Numbered from the stretch's first letter, positions 47,287-56,428 are shown. The stretch: DNA of 64,000 nucleotides from Spirosoma aureum (GCF_011604685.1 NZ_CP050063.1:6737001-6801000); one strand, 5' to 3'. The notes: generated from the sequence alone by a model not told the origin. Translations and numbers: made by a program.

Positions 47287-48249
47287 CTAGAATGGCTTTT
47301 TACCGATTACTTTTTTGAAGACCTCTTTCAGCAACACCGGTAAGGTAAAATTGTGACTAACGGCATAACGAAAGCTACCCGTATTGATGGTTTCGATTGG
47401 CTTTCCATTCTCGCTGTGCTGTACTACTTTTCCGGTAGCAATATTAATGACATGGCGCAGATTCAGATTATTGGCAAACATGTCTGAAAAACGGGGCGAG
47501 TAATACATGCACCCTTCAAAATAATAATGCGTAACCTGCGACCAGCGTGTCACATTACCCCCTTTAATTGGCATACCACCATGCACCAGATTTGACGACC
47601 AAATCAATACATCGCCTTTTTCCATATGAATTTCCTGACGCTGATATCCTTTAGCTTCCATGAATTCCTCCATAAAATCTTCGTAATGCGGATATTCAGC
47701 GTAGTTCTCTTCTGCTTCTATACCGATATCAAAATAATTGAACTCCTCCTGCCGCTGCGAACGTGGATAGTAAAATAAGGGGCCGTTATTGGCATTTGTT
47801 GCTTCTAACGCTACCCATACGCCACACATGAACCGGGCGGGTGTACTGCTAAAGTGAATGGTATCGGAGTGGGCCCGCTGTTGTGTGCCGAATTTAAAAT
47901 TAAGCGTCTGAAATGGTATTGGTTCACGCTCATAAAGCAGCCGTAGTACGTCAAAAATCTGTGGTACGCTCGCGATCTCGCGTACAGTTGAATATTTTTT
48001 CCAAAGATCCTGATGACGGGAAGGCTGTTCGCCAACCTTGGCTGGATATTCGTTCTGGATCTGCTGTAGAGTTCGATCAATCAATTCGTGACTTACCTGT
48101 TGGCGCAACAACAAAAATCCTTCGCGATTATAATGCGTAACCATTTCATGTTGCTCGGGTGTCAGCTCTTTTTTTTGTAATAAATCGTTAAAAAAAGGAG
48201 ATTCGACCCATGGCAAATTCATTTTCTCAGCTAAGGAGACGTTCTTCAT
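47287..48249 (-). CDS. Phytanoyl-CoA dioxygenase (PhyH) family oxygenase
   Basis: This 320-residue Fe(II)/2-oxoglutarate oxygenase has the iron ligands HSD in QQRAHSDTIHFSS and a distal His in TRWSQVTHYYFEG; another His lies in SSNLVHGGMPIKGGN. The N-terminal HYNREGFLLLRQQV and FMCGVWVALEATNANNGPLFYYPRSQRQEEF are also typical of the PhyH family. Members hydroxylate varied small molecules, so the substrate is unknown. The ATG at 48249 is the first proper start; the frame above it begins with TTG. It looks more AT-rich than its neighbours and stands alone. Confidence 0.85.
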   Translation of the reverse strand: MKNVSLAEKMNLPWVESPFFNDLLQKKELTPEQHEMVTHYNREGFLLLRQQVSHELIDRTLQQIQNEYPAKVGEQPSRHQDLWKKYSTVREIASVPQIFDVLRLLYEREPIPFQTLNFKFGTQQRAHSDTIHFSSTPARFMCGVWVALEATNANNGPLFYYPRSQRQEEFNYFDIGIEAEENYAEYPHYEDFMEEFMEAKGYQRQEIHMEKGDVLIWSSNLVHGGMPIKGGNVTRWSQVTHYYFEGCMYYSPRFSDMFANNLNLRHVINIATGKVVQHSENGKPIETINTGSFRYAVSHNFTLPVLLKEVFKKVIGKKPF

Positions 48250-48480
48250 GATTTTTTCTTTTTCAGGATTATTGAATAGCAAAATAATTTTCAAAAGAGG
48301 CCAAGTAAATCAAATGACAACATCAAATAAACCTGCTGCCTATCAATAAATTACAGAAGCGATTTTTTGTGTTAGTGCCTTTTACTTAAATGCGATTAAA
48401 GGTATAAATTCTCCAATTAATTATGATGTACCAGCCCAAAATATGATACTATATGGGGGTAAAAAATGACGTGTTTTTTG

Positions 48481-48990
48481 TTAACGGTAGACCCTATACT
48501 CCCACCAAAGCATATCCTCTACTCGGTCGAACAATCTGAATTTATTTTTTTCCAGCACTTTCTGGGAGGCTACATTTTCAGCTTCAGTATCCGCTATTAC
48601 TCGACCAACGCCCGGTTGTTTTGTTGCCCATGTCAATAAACCACCAACCATTTCACTCATATAGCCATTCCGACGGAAGGCAGGGTAGGTACCATAACCG
48701 ATCTCAATAGTCTCATTTTCATCGGGTTCCCCTTTAAATTTTGCCTCCGCAACAAACTGTTGTTTCTGGCGATCGATAGCCAGCCACATAGTATGGTAAA
48801 GTGGATCATTGGCCGGATCCTGCACGCGTGGAATGGCAAAGTAAGTGATGATGCTCAACACGGGCTCAACCACTTCCCGATGTCCCTTTTTTAGACCAAA
48901 TTCATTCTCTAACTGGTAACGGCCGGCGATATGAAGGCGAAGTTGATCGAGCGTCAGGGGAACGATTGTAAGGCGCTGGGTTTCAATCAT
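48481..48990 (-). CDS. GNAT-family N-acetyltransferase
   Basis: This 169-residue protein is like RimJ/RimL acetyltransferases: IETQRLTIVPLTLDQLRLHI at the start, then IEIGYGTYPAFRRNGYMSEMVGGLLTWATKQPGVGRVIADTEAENVASQKVLEKNKF. The acetyl-CoA loop R/Q-x-x-G-x is seen as RRNGYM, and NVASQKVLEKNKF is the usual motif B. It transfers an acetyl group to an amine, substrate unknown. It follows the SIS gene by seven bases and probably belongs to the same operon as SDR, ROK and SIS. Confidence 0.88.
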   Translation of the reverse strand: MIETQRLTIVPLTLDQLRLHIAGRYQLENEFGLKKGHREVVEPVLSIITYFAIPRVQDPANDPLYHTMWLAIDRQKQQFVAEAKFKGEPDENETIEIGYGTYPAFRRNGYMSEMVGGLLTWATKQPGVGRVIADTEAENVASQKVLEKNKFRLFDRVEDMLWWEYRVYR

Positions 48991-48997
48991 TGGTTTG

Positions 48998-49798
48998 CTA
49001 TTGATTCGGTTCGCTAACGTAACTCGGAATGCCTACATTTTCGTACAGCTTTGCCAATCGATGGGCATGTTCATCGTAAGCCGACTCAAATAGTTCGACA
49101 GCGCGCTCAGCTCCCACCACAACGCCCGCGCTGAGAACTTTGGGCGGTCGTCCGGCTTCGGTTAGCAGTTTCGCAATTTCGGCTTTGATACTATTGACGA
49201 GCACAGCTCCTCCTACTGTGCTTCCGGGTGCCACGGGCGTATCCAATCCGGGTATGGCCAACATGGCATCGCCAATGGGTGCACCTGTGTCCAGAATCAA
49301 GTCAGCAAAATCGCTGAGCTTCCTGCCATCTGCCCGTTTGCTCGTGCTTTTTTCAGAATGCTCTTTCGTAATCAGCGCCACCACTTTTACGCCCTGTCGT
49401 TGAAAAAGTTCTGCCATTTCAATTGGCACAACATTACAACCAGATGACGAAATAATCAGCGCAGCATCCTGATCCGTTAGCGTATAATTTCGCAGAATAC
49501 GGTCAGCCAGTCCCGGTACATTTTCCAGAAACATAGCCTGCCTCTGCCCATTTGCCCCGACCACAAGATTATGAAAGGTCAGGGAGAGTTCGACGATTGG
49601 ATTAAAGCCGGGAAAAGAGCCATAACGGGGCCACATTTCTTCGACCATAATCCGGCTGTGGCCCGACCCAAACACATGAACCATCCGTCCGGCCAGAATC
49701 GTGTCGGCAAACCACCTAGCGGCCTGCTGGATCTGAGGAGTCTGACTTTCGATTGTATCCAGAATTTGGCGACACCTGGCAATATACTGGTGTGTCAT
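48998..49798 (-). CDS. SIS-domain protein (UPF0309-like sugar isomerase/binding family)
   Basis: This 266-residue protein has the SIS fold: a helical start (YIARCRQILDTIESQTPQIQQAARWFADTIL), GRMVHVFGSGHSRIMVEEM, DAALIISSSGCNVVPIEMAELFQRQGVKVVALITKEHS and LDTGAPIGDAMLAIPG, which fits UPF0309. SIS domains bind phosphosugars. The frame extends to 49951, but family length favours the ATG at 49798; the ATG at 49831 is an alternative that would overlap the ROK gene's region less cleanly. It follows the ROK kinase on the same strand with about 76 bases between. Confidence 0.85.
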   Translation of the reverse strand: MTHQYIARCRQILDTIESQTPQIQQAARWFADTILAGRMVHVFGSGHSRIMVEEMWPRYGSFPGFNPIVELSLTFHNLVVGANGQRQAMFLENVPGLADRILRNYTLTDQDAALIISSSGCNVVPIEMAELFQRQGVKVVALITKEHSEKSTSKRADGRKLSDFADLILDTGAPIGDAMLAIPGLDTPVAPGSTVGGAVLVNSIKAEIAKLLTEAGRPPKVLSAGVVVGAERAVELFESAYDEHAHRLAKLYENVGIPSYVSEPNQ

Positions 49799-49874
49799 TT
49801 CTATACTACCGGGTTTCCCGTTGAGATTCATCGGATTAAGCCTATTTAGTTCGGTCAATTGTGTAGTTACAACA

Positions 49875-50765
49875 TCAAAGGAATCCTGGCTCTGATTGGA
49901 TAGCGAAACTTGCGGCTCCAATAGCCCCCGCCATATCGCCAAACTGAGCAATTTTAATCGGTGTGGTTTGACCGCCCGGCCGCCATTCGTATAGATTCAT
50001 AAATTCGGCCAGCGGCAACAGTAAATCATCTTCAGCCTGCGTAATGCCCCCGCCCAGAACGACCAGATCAGGCGAGAAGCAGTTAATGAGCGAGCTGACA
50101 CCGACCGCGAGCTTCCGGACCGATGATAGCCAGACCCACTGCGCGAAATAATCGCCCTGTTTATAGGCTTCCAGTAATTGATAGGTCGAAGTGAATCGGC
50201 CTAGTGATCGTTTTTCGACGGTTGCATTTCCAATCGCATCTTCCAGACTGCCCGGCATTCCGGTAATGTCCCGATCCCGTTCACTATCGACCGCGATATG
50301 ACCAAGACTTCCTGCTTTCTGAAAATTCCCCTGATACAATCGGCCGTCAATCAGAACTCCTCCCCCAACGCCCGTTCCTAACGTCAGCATGACCACATTA
50401 CGTTGCTTTCTGGCGACACCAAAGCGGTTTTCGGCCAGTAGAGCAGCGTGAGCATCATTCACAATATGGACAGAATCATTCAGAAAATGGCCCCAATGAA
50501 ACCCTTCCAGGCCGCTCAACCGTCCGGGCATGAACGCGATGTATTGATTGGTTTCGTTTGGTAATCCGGGAGCAGACAGGCCCGTAGCTTTGACTGGTCC
50601 TGATGAAAGCGCCTTTAAGTCGGCAACGGTTTCGGCAACCGCCAGCTTCCAGTCTTTCTCGCCGTTGGTAGGATGGTAGAGCTGCTTGACGATTTCACCC
50701 GTTTCTATATCCATCAGCACGCCTTTAATCCAGGTCCCACCGAGGTCAATGCCGATTGCGTTCAT
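49875..50765 (-). CDS. ROK-family sugar kinase without the zinc motif
   Basis: This 296-residue protein has the ATP-binding start AIGIDLGGTWIKGVLMD, the catalytic Asp in IVNDAHAALLAE, GTGVGGGVLIDG, GSLGHIAVD and LVVLGGGITQAED, all ROK features. The usual zinc motif CxCGxxGCxE after GxxGH is replaced by ITGMPGSLEDAIGN, which has no Cys. Most likely it phosphorylates glucose or an amino sugar. With the SDR upstream (101-base gap) and SIS and GNAT downstream it forms a small sugar operon. Exact substrate unknown. Confidence 0.87.
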   Translation of the reverse strand: MNAIGIDLGGTWIKGVLMDIETGEIVKQLYHPTNGEKDWKLAVAETVADLKALSSGPVKATGLSAPGLPNETNQYIAFMPGRLSGLEGFHWGHFLNDSVHIVNDAHAALLAENRFGVARKQRNVVMLTLGTGVGGGVLIDGRLYQGNFQKAGSLGHIAVDSERDRDITGMPGSLEDAIGNATVEKRSLGRFTSTYQLLEAYKQGDYFAQWVWLSSVRKLAVGVSSLINCFSPDLVVLGGGITQAEDDLLLPLAEFMNLYEWRPGGQTTPIKIAQFGDMAGAIGAASFAIQSEPGFL

Positions 50766-50866
50766 TTATCCGAACTCTATTTTTTATAGAAACCTGTTTT
50801 TAGTGGTCATTCGTACCCCGGTTTCCCCGGTCATCACCAAAAAGCAAGTGGGTACACAATTACCAT

Positions 50867-51649
50867 TTAAAGCTGCCCATCACTCACACTCCAGCCCCCA
50901 TCTATAGTCAGAACCTGCCCTGTGGCAAAGGCCGAATAGTCGGACATGAAATAAACAGCCCCCCCATCCAGATCATGAGGAAGTCCGATCCGGCCACCAT
51001 CGAGCGGCTGTTTGGTTCGGGTAAAGGCCATGATCGTTTCATCTTTGGTTGCTCGCTGTGCCATTGGCGTCTCGACCAGGGCTGGGGCAATCACATTGAC
51101 GCGAATGTTGTCGTTGGCATAGTATGCAGCCACCGATTTGGTAAAGCCAATTACACCCGATTTCATTGCGGCATAGGCATGCGTAGCGAAGTAAGCTGGT
51201 GATGGTCGCGACCCCAGCACAGACCCCATGTTCAGGATAGAGCCCCCTTCTCCCTGTGCTCTGAATGCACGAACAGCGGCCTGATTCGACAGCATCAGGG
51301 ATGTCAGGTTAAGATTGACCGTATAATGCCAGCCGTCCAGGGTAAGTTCATGAAGAGGCCCGTCACCGAAACGGCGACCACTACCACCTGCCACATGATA
51401 TAGTCCATCGAACCCACCGAAAATCTGCTGACAAAGCGCAATGGCTTTGGGTGCCGTTTGTGGGTCTGAAGCATCGCCAGACATGGCCAATCCATTACCA
51501 TCGAGTTGCTGTTCCGCTATTGTACAGCTTTCGGGGTTTCGTCCTACCACGACAACCTGTGCACCCTCCCGTACGAACGCCAGTGCAGCTGACAGGCCCA
51601 TGCCGGTCGTGCCTCCGATAACAACGATTTTTTTCGACTCTAGCCACAT
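50867..51649 (-). CDS. Short-chain dehydrogenase/reductase
   Basis: This 260-residue classical SDR has the cofactor motif VIGGTTGMGLSAALAF (a GxxxGMG variant), the internal GDASDPQTA, and the catalytic Tyr-x3-Lys in HAYAAMKSGVIG after the catalytic Ser region (NMGSVLGSRPSPAYF). The end AFATGQVLTIDGGWSV is typical. The Arg/Ser pattern after the second strand (VVGRNPES) suggests NADP. The ATG at 51649 is chosen because 51661 is a TTG. It is the first gene of a likely operon with ROK, SIS and GNAT. Substrate unknown, but the context suggests a sugar or sugar alcohol. Confidence 0.87.
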   Translation of the reverse strand: MWLESKKIVVIGGTTGMGLSAALAFVREGAQVVVVGRNPESCTIAEQQLDGNGLAMSGDASDPQTAPKAIALCQQIFGGFDGLYHVAGGSGRRFGDGPLHELTLDGWHYTVNLNLTSLMLSNQAAVRAFRAQGEGGSILNMGSVLGSRPSPAYFATHAYAAMKSGVIGFTKSVAAYYANDNIRVNVIAPALVETPMAQRATKDETIMAFTRTKQPLDGGRIGLPHDLDGGAVYFMSDYSAFATGQVLTIDGGWSVSDGQL

Positions 51650-52048
51650 TCCGTTTCCCAATAAAATTCTGTATCATCCAGAGCAAGTATTTTTTGCAAA
51701 TGGATATATTAGTCGTCCAATATATAGCCTAATTTCTATTTCTCAGTCGATAGATCCTATATAATTTGCTTCTATGAAAAACGTATACCGGTTTCTTGCC
51801 CTTTCAGAAATCTATTGGTTTAAGGATTTAGCCTTACCCATTTTTGTAACTATGATTGGGTTTACCATGGTAGGCCTTACGCTTCGGGCCGTGCCACGGT
51901 TCCTGATAACAGTGACACGGCCCGAAGCGTAAGGCCTGCTTGGTTGCTAGTAAACGAATGAGAGAAATCCCAGACGGCAAGGCAACTCAATAATCTCACA
52001 GGATATTTTCCGGCAGTATTCGAGATACTTCCTTTACGTAATTGATAC
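51650..52048. other. Intergenic region with a 22-bp dyad
   Basis: This 399-base gap lies between two minus-strand genes. Its main feature is a perfect 22-base inverted repeat (51872-51893 and 51916-51937). The rest holds no convincing gene. It should also carry the promoter of the SDR operon. Confidence 0.5.
51872..51937. repeat. Perfect 22-bp inverted repeat
   Basis: AGGCCTTACGCTTCGGGCCG followed by TG (51872-51893) has its exact reverse complement at 51916-51937, separated by 22 bases. It lies about 110 bases beyond the stop of the gene at 52049. It has no T run, is longer than any other stem here, and could be a terminator, a MITE-like remnant or a binding site. Confidence 0.75.
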
Positions 52049-52762
52049 TTACTGTGTCGTTAATCCATCATACTGAGCCAGCAAATTAACGACCTGATTA
52101 ACTGTCAGTTGACCCTTGGGTATGTGTTCTTCCAGATTCTTTGCGTTATCGCCCAATGTACGAAGCAGCGACTTTTTGGTCAGAGAGACCTTCTGAAGAG
52201 GTTTGTATTTCTGCTGAATAAAATATTCGTCGATCATCTCGTAATAACCGACATAGCTATCCTGTTTGGCAATATTATAGCCATTATTCGTATCAGCCGA
52301 CTGTTTTAATGTACATTTTGTATGTCGGAGCAATTTCACTTTTCCTTCATACAGATGCATAAAATAGATCCGTTGCCTTATTCCTAAAACATTATACGGT
52401 TGACTGCTGAACTTCGCGCCATTGATTGTAAAAGCCACCGGGTGTCCTGTTATGATTCGCGTTGTGTCGGACGGAAGCCGGTATGAAACCTCGTCTCTAC
52501 TCACATTAAAGGCAATCTCACAGGGCTGTCCTTTGCTATTTCCGTCGATATCAACAGATCCAAATTGCCAGATAGGGAAATTCAGAAACTCGCTGCCCAG
52601 ATATAGCTTTTGAACAACCGTTGTACCGCGTGACTCCGTTACAGTACATGTGGTCACTAGCTGCCCCTGCGAATTCTGGGACACGATACACTGACCCTTC
52701 ACATCTTCTATCGCCATCGCCAGGCCAACACCCAGAAATAGCTCTGCATACAGCGGTTTCAT
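52049..52762 (-). CDS. Exported hypothetical protein
   Basis: This 237-residue protein has a weak signal peptide (MKPLYAELFLGVGLAMAIEDVKGQ). The mature part is beta-rich with two Cys early on (QCIVSQNSQGQLVTTCTV), then WQFGSVDIDGNSKGQPCEIAFNVSRDEVSYRLPSD and a basic helical end. The signal is marginal because the hydrophobic core is short and contains acidic residues. I do not recognise a family. Its own start at 52762 is clean, and composition is protein-like. It lies between the SDR operon and the Gfo/Idh/MocA gene on the same strand. Confidence 0.6.
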   Translation of the reverse strand: MKPLYAELFLGVGLAMAIEDVKGQCIVSQNSQGQLVTTCTVTESRGTTVVQKLYLGSEFLNFPIWQFGSVDIDGNSKGQPCEIAFNVSRDEVSYRLPSDTTRIITGHPVAFTINGAKFSSQPYNVLGIRQRIYFMHLYEGKVKLLRHTKCTLKQSADTNNGYNIAKQDSYVGYYEMIDEYFIQQKYKPLQKVSLTKKSLLRTLGDNAKNLEEHIPKGQLTVNQVVNLLAQYDGLTTQ

Positions 52763-52821
52763 GCAATCAACAGGTTTAGGTCTATGAACTATCGTCGATG
52801 ATCATTACTGAACTATTTTTT

Positions 52822-54018
52822 TCACTTCACCAGATCACGTTCGCTGATCTTACCAGTCTGCTTGTCTTTCAGAATGACTTTATGGCGACCGTCGTGAGTT
52901 ACTTCTTCTTTAATAAGATAGTGCTGCTCGTCGTAATCGACCAGTGTTGTCTGCGGTTTTAGCCCTTCCTGTCCACGCCAGACCGGCAGAATGACTTTTT
53001 CCCACTGCTTTGTTTCAGCTGATTTATAGGCAGCATCCAGCACCGCGTTTACCACGTAACCATCATAGAAGGTTTCGGCGGGTTCTCGACCTTCCTCCCG
53101 TGATTTAAACATGTCGGTAAACATGTGATTATAGCCTAAATCATTAACTTCATCACCAACAGGAAACAGCCAGCCCGTGGTCGATTCGGCCTTTTCGGCC
53201 ACATAATCAGCCCCTTTACCGGTCGTAAACATTTCGAAACCCGTTCGCAGAAAGTTGTTAATCCAGATCGTTCCTTCGGTACCCATTACCTCATCGCGAA
53301 GATCCATGCCCCCCCGGAACGTCCAGCTTACTTCAAACTGACCAATGGCGCCATTCTCGTATTTTACCAGCGCAATCGCATGGTCTTCAGCATCGATGGG
53401 TTTTACCTGTGTGGCAGCCCAGCACATTACTTCGACCGGTTTTACATCTTTACCGATGAAATTCCGGGCAATTTCAACGCAGTGGCAACCCAGATCAAGC
53501 ATACAACCGCCCCCCGCCTGTTCCTTATCCCAGAACCAGTCGGAATGTGGCCCAGGATGGGTCTCGCGCGATTTTGCCCAGAGAATCCGGCCCAGTGCGC
53601 CATTTTTCACACTGTCTATTGCTTTCAGAAATTTAGGGGTGTAACACAAATCTTCGAGATAGCCCGCGAAAATGCCAGCTTCTTCGGCCGTCTGCATCAT
53701 GCGTAAGGCTTCTTCAGCATTCCGGCCAAGCGGCTTTGTGCATACCACCGATTTCCTGTGTTTCGCACACAGGTTTACAGCCGTTTCGTGAATGTTGTTA
53801 GGAAGGGCAATACAAACCATATCGACGTCAGGATGGGCAATTACCTCTTCCATATTGGTCGAAGCGAAGTCGCACCCATAGTCATCTGCAAATTTTTTAG
53901 CCGTTTCCTCCCGACGGGCATAAATGGCGACAACTCTGTCGCGGCTGCGTTGTCCGTGGATGGATTCGGCATAGAAGCGGCCAATGAAGCCACCACCGAG
54001 CATGGCAATACGTTGCAT
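52822..54018 (-). CDS. Gfo/Idh/MocA-family oxidoreductase
   Basis: This 398-residue protein has an N-terminal Rossmann fold ([40 protein letters not shown]), [31 protein letters not shown] (the family EKP motif reads TKP) and [19 protein letters not shown], the conserved D-x3-H region. The C-terminal domain is the usual sheet ([19 protein letters not shown]). Members use NAD(P) to oxidise or reduce sugars and cyclitols, or hydrolyse glycosides by transient oxidation. It lies near the GMC and TIM-barrel genes, so a sugar-catabolic role is likely. It is divergent from pnuC. Confidence 0.9.
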   Translation of the reverse strand: MQRIAMLGGGFIGRFYAESIHGQRSRDRVVAIYARREETAKKFADDYGCDFASTNMEEVIAHPDVDMVCIALPNNIHETAVNLCAKHRKSVVCTKPLGRNAEEALRMMQTAEEAGIFAGYLEDLCYTPKFLKAIDSVKNGALGRILWAKSRETHPGPHSDWFWDKEQAGGGCMLDLGCHCVEIARNFIGKDVKPVEVMCWAATQVKPIDAEDHAIALVKYENGAIGQFEVSWTFRGGMDLRDEVMGTEGTIWINNFLRTGFEMFTTGKGADYVAEKAESTTGWLFPVGDEVNDLGYNHMFTDMFKSREEGREPAETFYDGYVVNAVLDAAYKSAETKQWEKVILPVWRGQEGLKPQTTLVDYDEQHYLIKEEVTHDGRHKVILKDKQTGKISERDLVK

Positions 54019-54091
54019 AAGTAGGGTTGAGATAAAGGGTTAATCCGTACTTTCGCAGAAAGGTAAGATTTCCCGCCGATTACTTCCATTC

Positions 54092-54763
54092 ATGGCTGAT
54101 TTTTTCGATATCAATACGATTTTCTTTACGCTGTGGGGCTATTCAATGAGCTATCTTGAGTTCTTCGGAGCGGTAAGTGGTGCTGTAGCCGTCTGGTTAT
54201 CAGCGCGAGCCAACATCTGGAGTTGGCCGATCGGGGCGGCTAGCGTTTTCCTGTTTTTCTTCCTGTTTTATCAGGTTCAATTGTATCCCGATATGTTTTT
54301 GCAGGTGTTTTTCTTCATCACCAACCTACAGGGCTGGTGGCGATGGACCCACCCGAAACAAAATGAAGCGGATACGAAACAAGAGCTTCGTATTAGTCGA
54401 ATGCCTGCCCAACAATTCCTCATATGGACACTGGCGGGTGTAGTAGCGACCGCGCTGCTTGGCACTTTTGCCAGCAACCTGCACGAATGGTTTCCCGTCC
54501 TATTCAGCAAGCCCAGTGCATTCCCATACCTCGATTCGTTCACAACCGTCATGAGCATTGTCGCTACGTTTTTAATGATTGAAAAACGCGTAGAATGCTG
54601 GTATGTCTGGTTGGGCGTAGATGCCATTCTGACGTATATGTATTTTGTAAAAGGCGTAAAGTTTGTTGGCGTAGAGTATTTTGCCTTCTGCTTTATTGCT
54701 GCCATTGGAGCCTGGCACTGGACGCGGGAATACCGTAGCTACAGGACTTTCGCATCTATGTGA
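54092..54763 (+). CDS. pnuC: PnuC-family nicotinamide riboside transporter
   Basis: This 223-residue inner-membrane protein has seven hydrophobic helices. PnuC features include YLEFFGAVSGAVAVWLSARANIWSWPIGAASV, LYPDMFLQVFFFITNLQGWWRWTHP (the QxxWxxW region), DSFTTVMSIVATFLMIEKRVECWYVWLGVDAILTYMYFVKG and a final helix ending HWTREY. PnuC proteins facilitate entry of nicotinamide riboside (or thiamine and riboflavin in related forms). The next gene is NadR-like, which phosphorylates nicotinamide riboside, so NAD salvage is the likely role. An ATG at 54146 is a possible later start. Confidence 0.9.
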   Translation: MADFFDINTIFFTLWGYSMSYLEFFGAVSGAVAVWLSARANIWSWPIGAASVFLFFFLFYQVQLYPDMFLQVFFFITNLQGWWRWTHPKQNEADTKQELRISRMPAQQFLIWTLAGVVATALLGTFASNLHEWFPVLFSKPSAFPYLDSFTTVMSIVATFLMIEKRVECWYVWLGVDAILTYMYFVKGVKFVGVEYFAFCFIAAIGAWHWTREYRSYRTFASM

Positions 54764-54889
54764 TTAGCTTTGACCTGGCGCTGGCCGATGCTTATAATTT
54801 ACCCTCTTTAGGGGTTCTAAAAAAATTGGATTTTAATGAAAAATAGGGTTTGTGCTACAAATTGAATAAAACCAACAAACCAGATTAGC

Positions 54890-55873
54890 ATGATTACAGG
54901 GCTAATCTTCGGCAAATTTATGCCCGTACATAATGGGCACCTGGCCCTTATTGAGTTTGCCCGTCGTCAATGTGATCGGCTCATTGTATCGATGAGTATC
55001 ACTCCGGGTGACCCAATTTCGCCTATACTACGGTTCCGCTGGCTAACCGAATTACTAGCGCCCTACCCTACCATTGAGGTGGTGGCTGAGCCCGACGATT
55101 TTCATGATCCAGACTTACCACTCTGGGAAGCCACAAAATTATGGGCGGCTTTCATTAAACGTCGTTTCCCGGCTGTGAGTGTATTTTTTTCATCCGAAGC
55201 ATACGCAATCCCCTTAGCCTATCATTCTGGCTTACAGCATGTTTCATTTGATCCGCCCCGACAGCAGGTTCCGGTATCGGCTACCCTGATTCGACAGCAC
55301 CCGTTTCAGTATTGGGATTATATACCGGCTGTTGTCCGACCCTATTTCGTCAAAAAAGTTTGCCTATACGGCCCCGAGAGTGTTGGCAAAACAACGCTGG
55401 CCAAACAGTTGGCGATTGACTACCAAACCATTTTTGTACCCGAAATGGCTCGCAGCCTTATTACCTCCAACGAGTTCACAATCAATGATTTTATCCGTAT
55501 TGGTCAGGCTCAGACGCAGGCGGTGCAAACTGCCGAACGTCAGGCCAATCGACTTCTTTTTTGCGATACTGACATCATAACAACCCAGATTTATTCGAAT
55601 TTATACCTGCAGGAAGTACCCCCTGTTTTGCGGGAACTGGAACTGCAGATCCATTATGACATCTATTTTTTACTCGATATCGATGTGCCCTGGGTTGCCG
55701 ACGATTTACGCGATCAGGGCAATCGTCGTCCCGAAATGCTGGCTCGCTTTCGTGATGAACTCGACCAGAGAGGGCTGAATTACATAGTGATTAACGGTTC
55801 TTATCCTGACCGGCTTAAGGCGATCAAAAGGGCCATCGAAAAATTACTTAATGGTTCCCGGCCAACAAATTAA
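54890..55873 (+). CDS. nadR: NadR-like bifunctional NMN adenylyltransferase / nicotinamide riboside kinase
   Basis: This 327-residue protein has an N-terminal nucleotidyltransferase (TGLIFGKFMPVHNGHLALIEFA, with HNGH as the HxGH motif) and a C-terminal kinase beginning near 160 with Walker A GPESVGKTTLAK, then VPEMARSLI and LFCDTDIITTQIYS. There is no N-terminal DNA-binding domain as in enteric NadR, so it is not a repressor. It makes NMN from the riboside and then NAD. The gap to pnuC is 126 bases on the same strand, so the pair is likely co-expressed. Confidence 0.92.
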   Translation: MITGLIFGKFMPVHNGHLALIEFARRQCDRLIVSMSITPGDPISPILRFRWLTELLAPYPTIEVVAEPDDFHDPDLPLWEATKLWAAFIKRRFPAVSVFFSSEAYAIPLAYHSGLQHVSFDPPRQQVPVSATLIRQHPFQYWDYIPAVVRPYFVKKVCLYGPESVGKTTLAKQLAIDYQTIFVPEMARSLITSNEFTINDFIRIGQAQTQAVQTAERQANRLLFCDTDIITTQIYSNLYLQEVPPVLRELELQIHYDIYFLLDIDVPWVADDLRDQGNRRPEMLARFRDELDQRGLNYIVINGSYPDRLKAIKRAIEKLLNGSRPTN

Positions 55874-55985
55874 AAATAGTACATTTTTTAGATTCAACTA
55901 TAAAACTTAACACAATGAACATAATTATTTAAAGAATATTGGCACTTAAAGAATTGATAACTATGATATTACTTTTTTTTCAATA

Positions 55986-55993
55986 TAATTTTG
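55986..55993 (+). promoter_or_regulatory. TAATTTTG -7 promoter box of the CBM48 gene
   Basis: This exact TAnnTTTG match lies 28 bases before the ATG at 56021, in an AT-rich stretch that includes a run of T at 55973-55980. It implies a short leader. Confidence 0.5.
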
Positions 55994-56020
55994 CATTGCA
56001 AACCAAATAATTGAACTACT

Positions 56021-56329
56021 ATGGCGGTTGCCAAACAATTCCTCAAAAGCAAGCCTATTGCAAAAGTTACGTTTGAGTTGCCGGCTGAAGCTGTCAACGG
56101 TGCAAAAACGGTCGCCCTGGCCGGTGAATTCAATAGCTGGGATAGTTCTGCCCAGGTTCTGAAAAAGCAAAAGGATGGTTCGTACAAAACGACGGTTGAA
56201 CTACCGATTGGTAGCGAATATCAGTACCGCTATGTTCTGGACGGTACAATTTGGACAAATGACTGGGCCGCTGACAAATACGTAGCCAGTGGCGTTGCGG
56301 GTGAAGAAAATTCGGTTGTCGTTCTGTAA
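56021..56329 (+). CDS. Stand-alone CBM48/glycogen-binding-like mini-protein
   Basis: This 102-residue protein consists of one domain resembling the CBM48 / AMPK-beta glycogen-binding module: VALAGEFNSWD (the common AGxFNxWD motif), LKKQKDGSYKTTVELPIGSEYQYRYVLDGTIWTNDWAADKYV, ending GEENSVVVL. It has no signal peptide and no enzyme domain. Such modules normally sit at the N terminus of branching or debranching enzymes, so a free one probably binds polysaccharide or protein, or regulates a partner. It has its own promoter box and is followed by a terminator, so it is a single-gene unit. Confidence 0.87.
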   Translation: MAVAKQFLKSKPIAKVTFELPAEAVNGAKTVALAGEFNSWDSSAQVLKKQKDGSYKTTVELPIGSEYQYRYVLDGTIWTNDWAADKYVASGVAGEENSVVVL

Positions 56330-56373
56330 GCCAGATCAACCATTCGTCTACCTATGAAGGGACATTACTAAAA

Positions 56374-56403
56374 TAGCCCCGACAGTGTTTTCTGTCGGGG
56401 CTA
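56374..56403. terminator. Bidirectional terminator
   Basis: TAGCCCCGACAG (56374-56385) and CTGTCGGGGCTA (56392-56403) form a perfect 12-base-pair stem with a 6-base loop, followed by ACTGTTTTT on the plus strand. It separates the CBM48 gene from the convergent TIM-barrel gene. Confidence 0.82.
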
Positions 56404-56428
56404 ACTGTTTTTAAGGTTAGTAGCTTAC

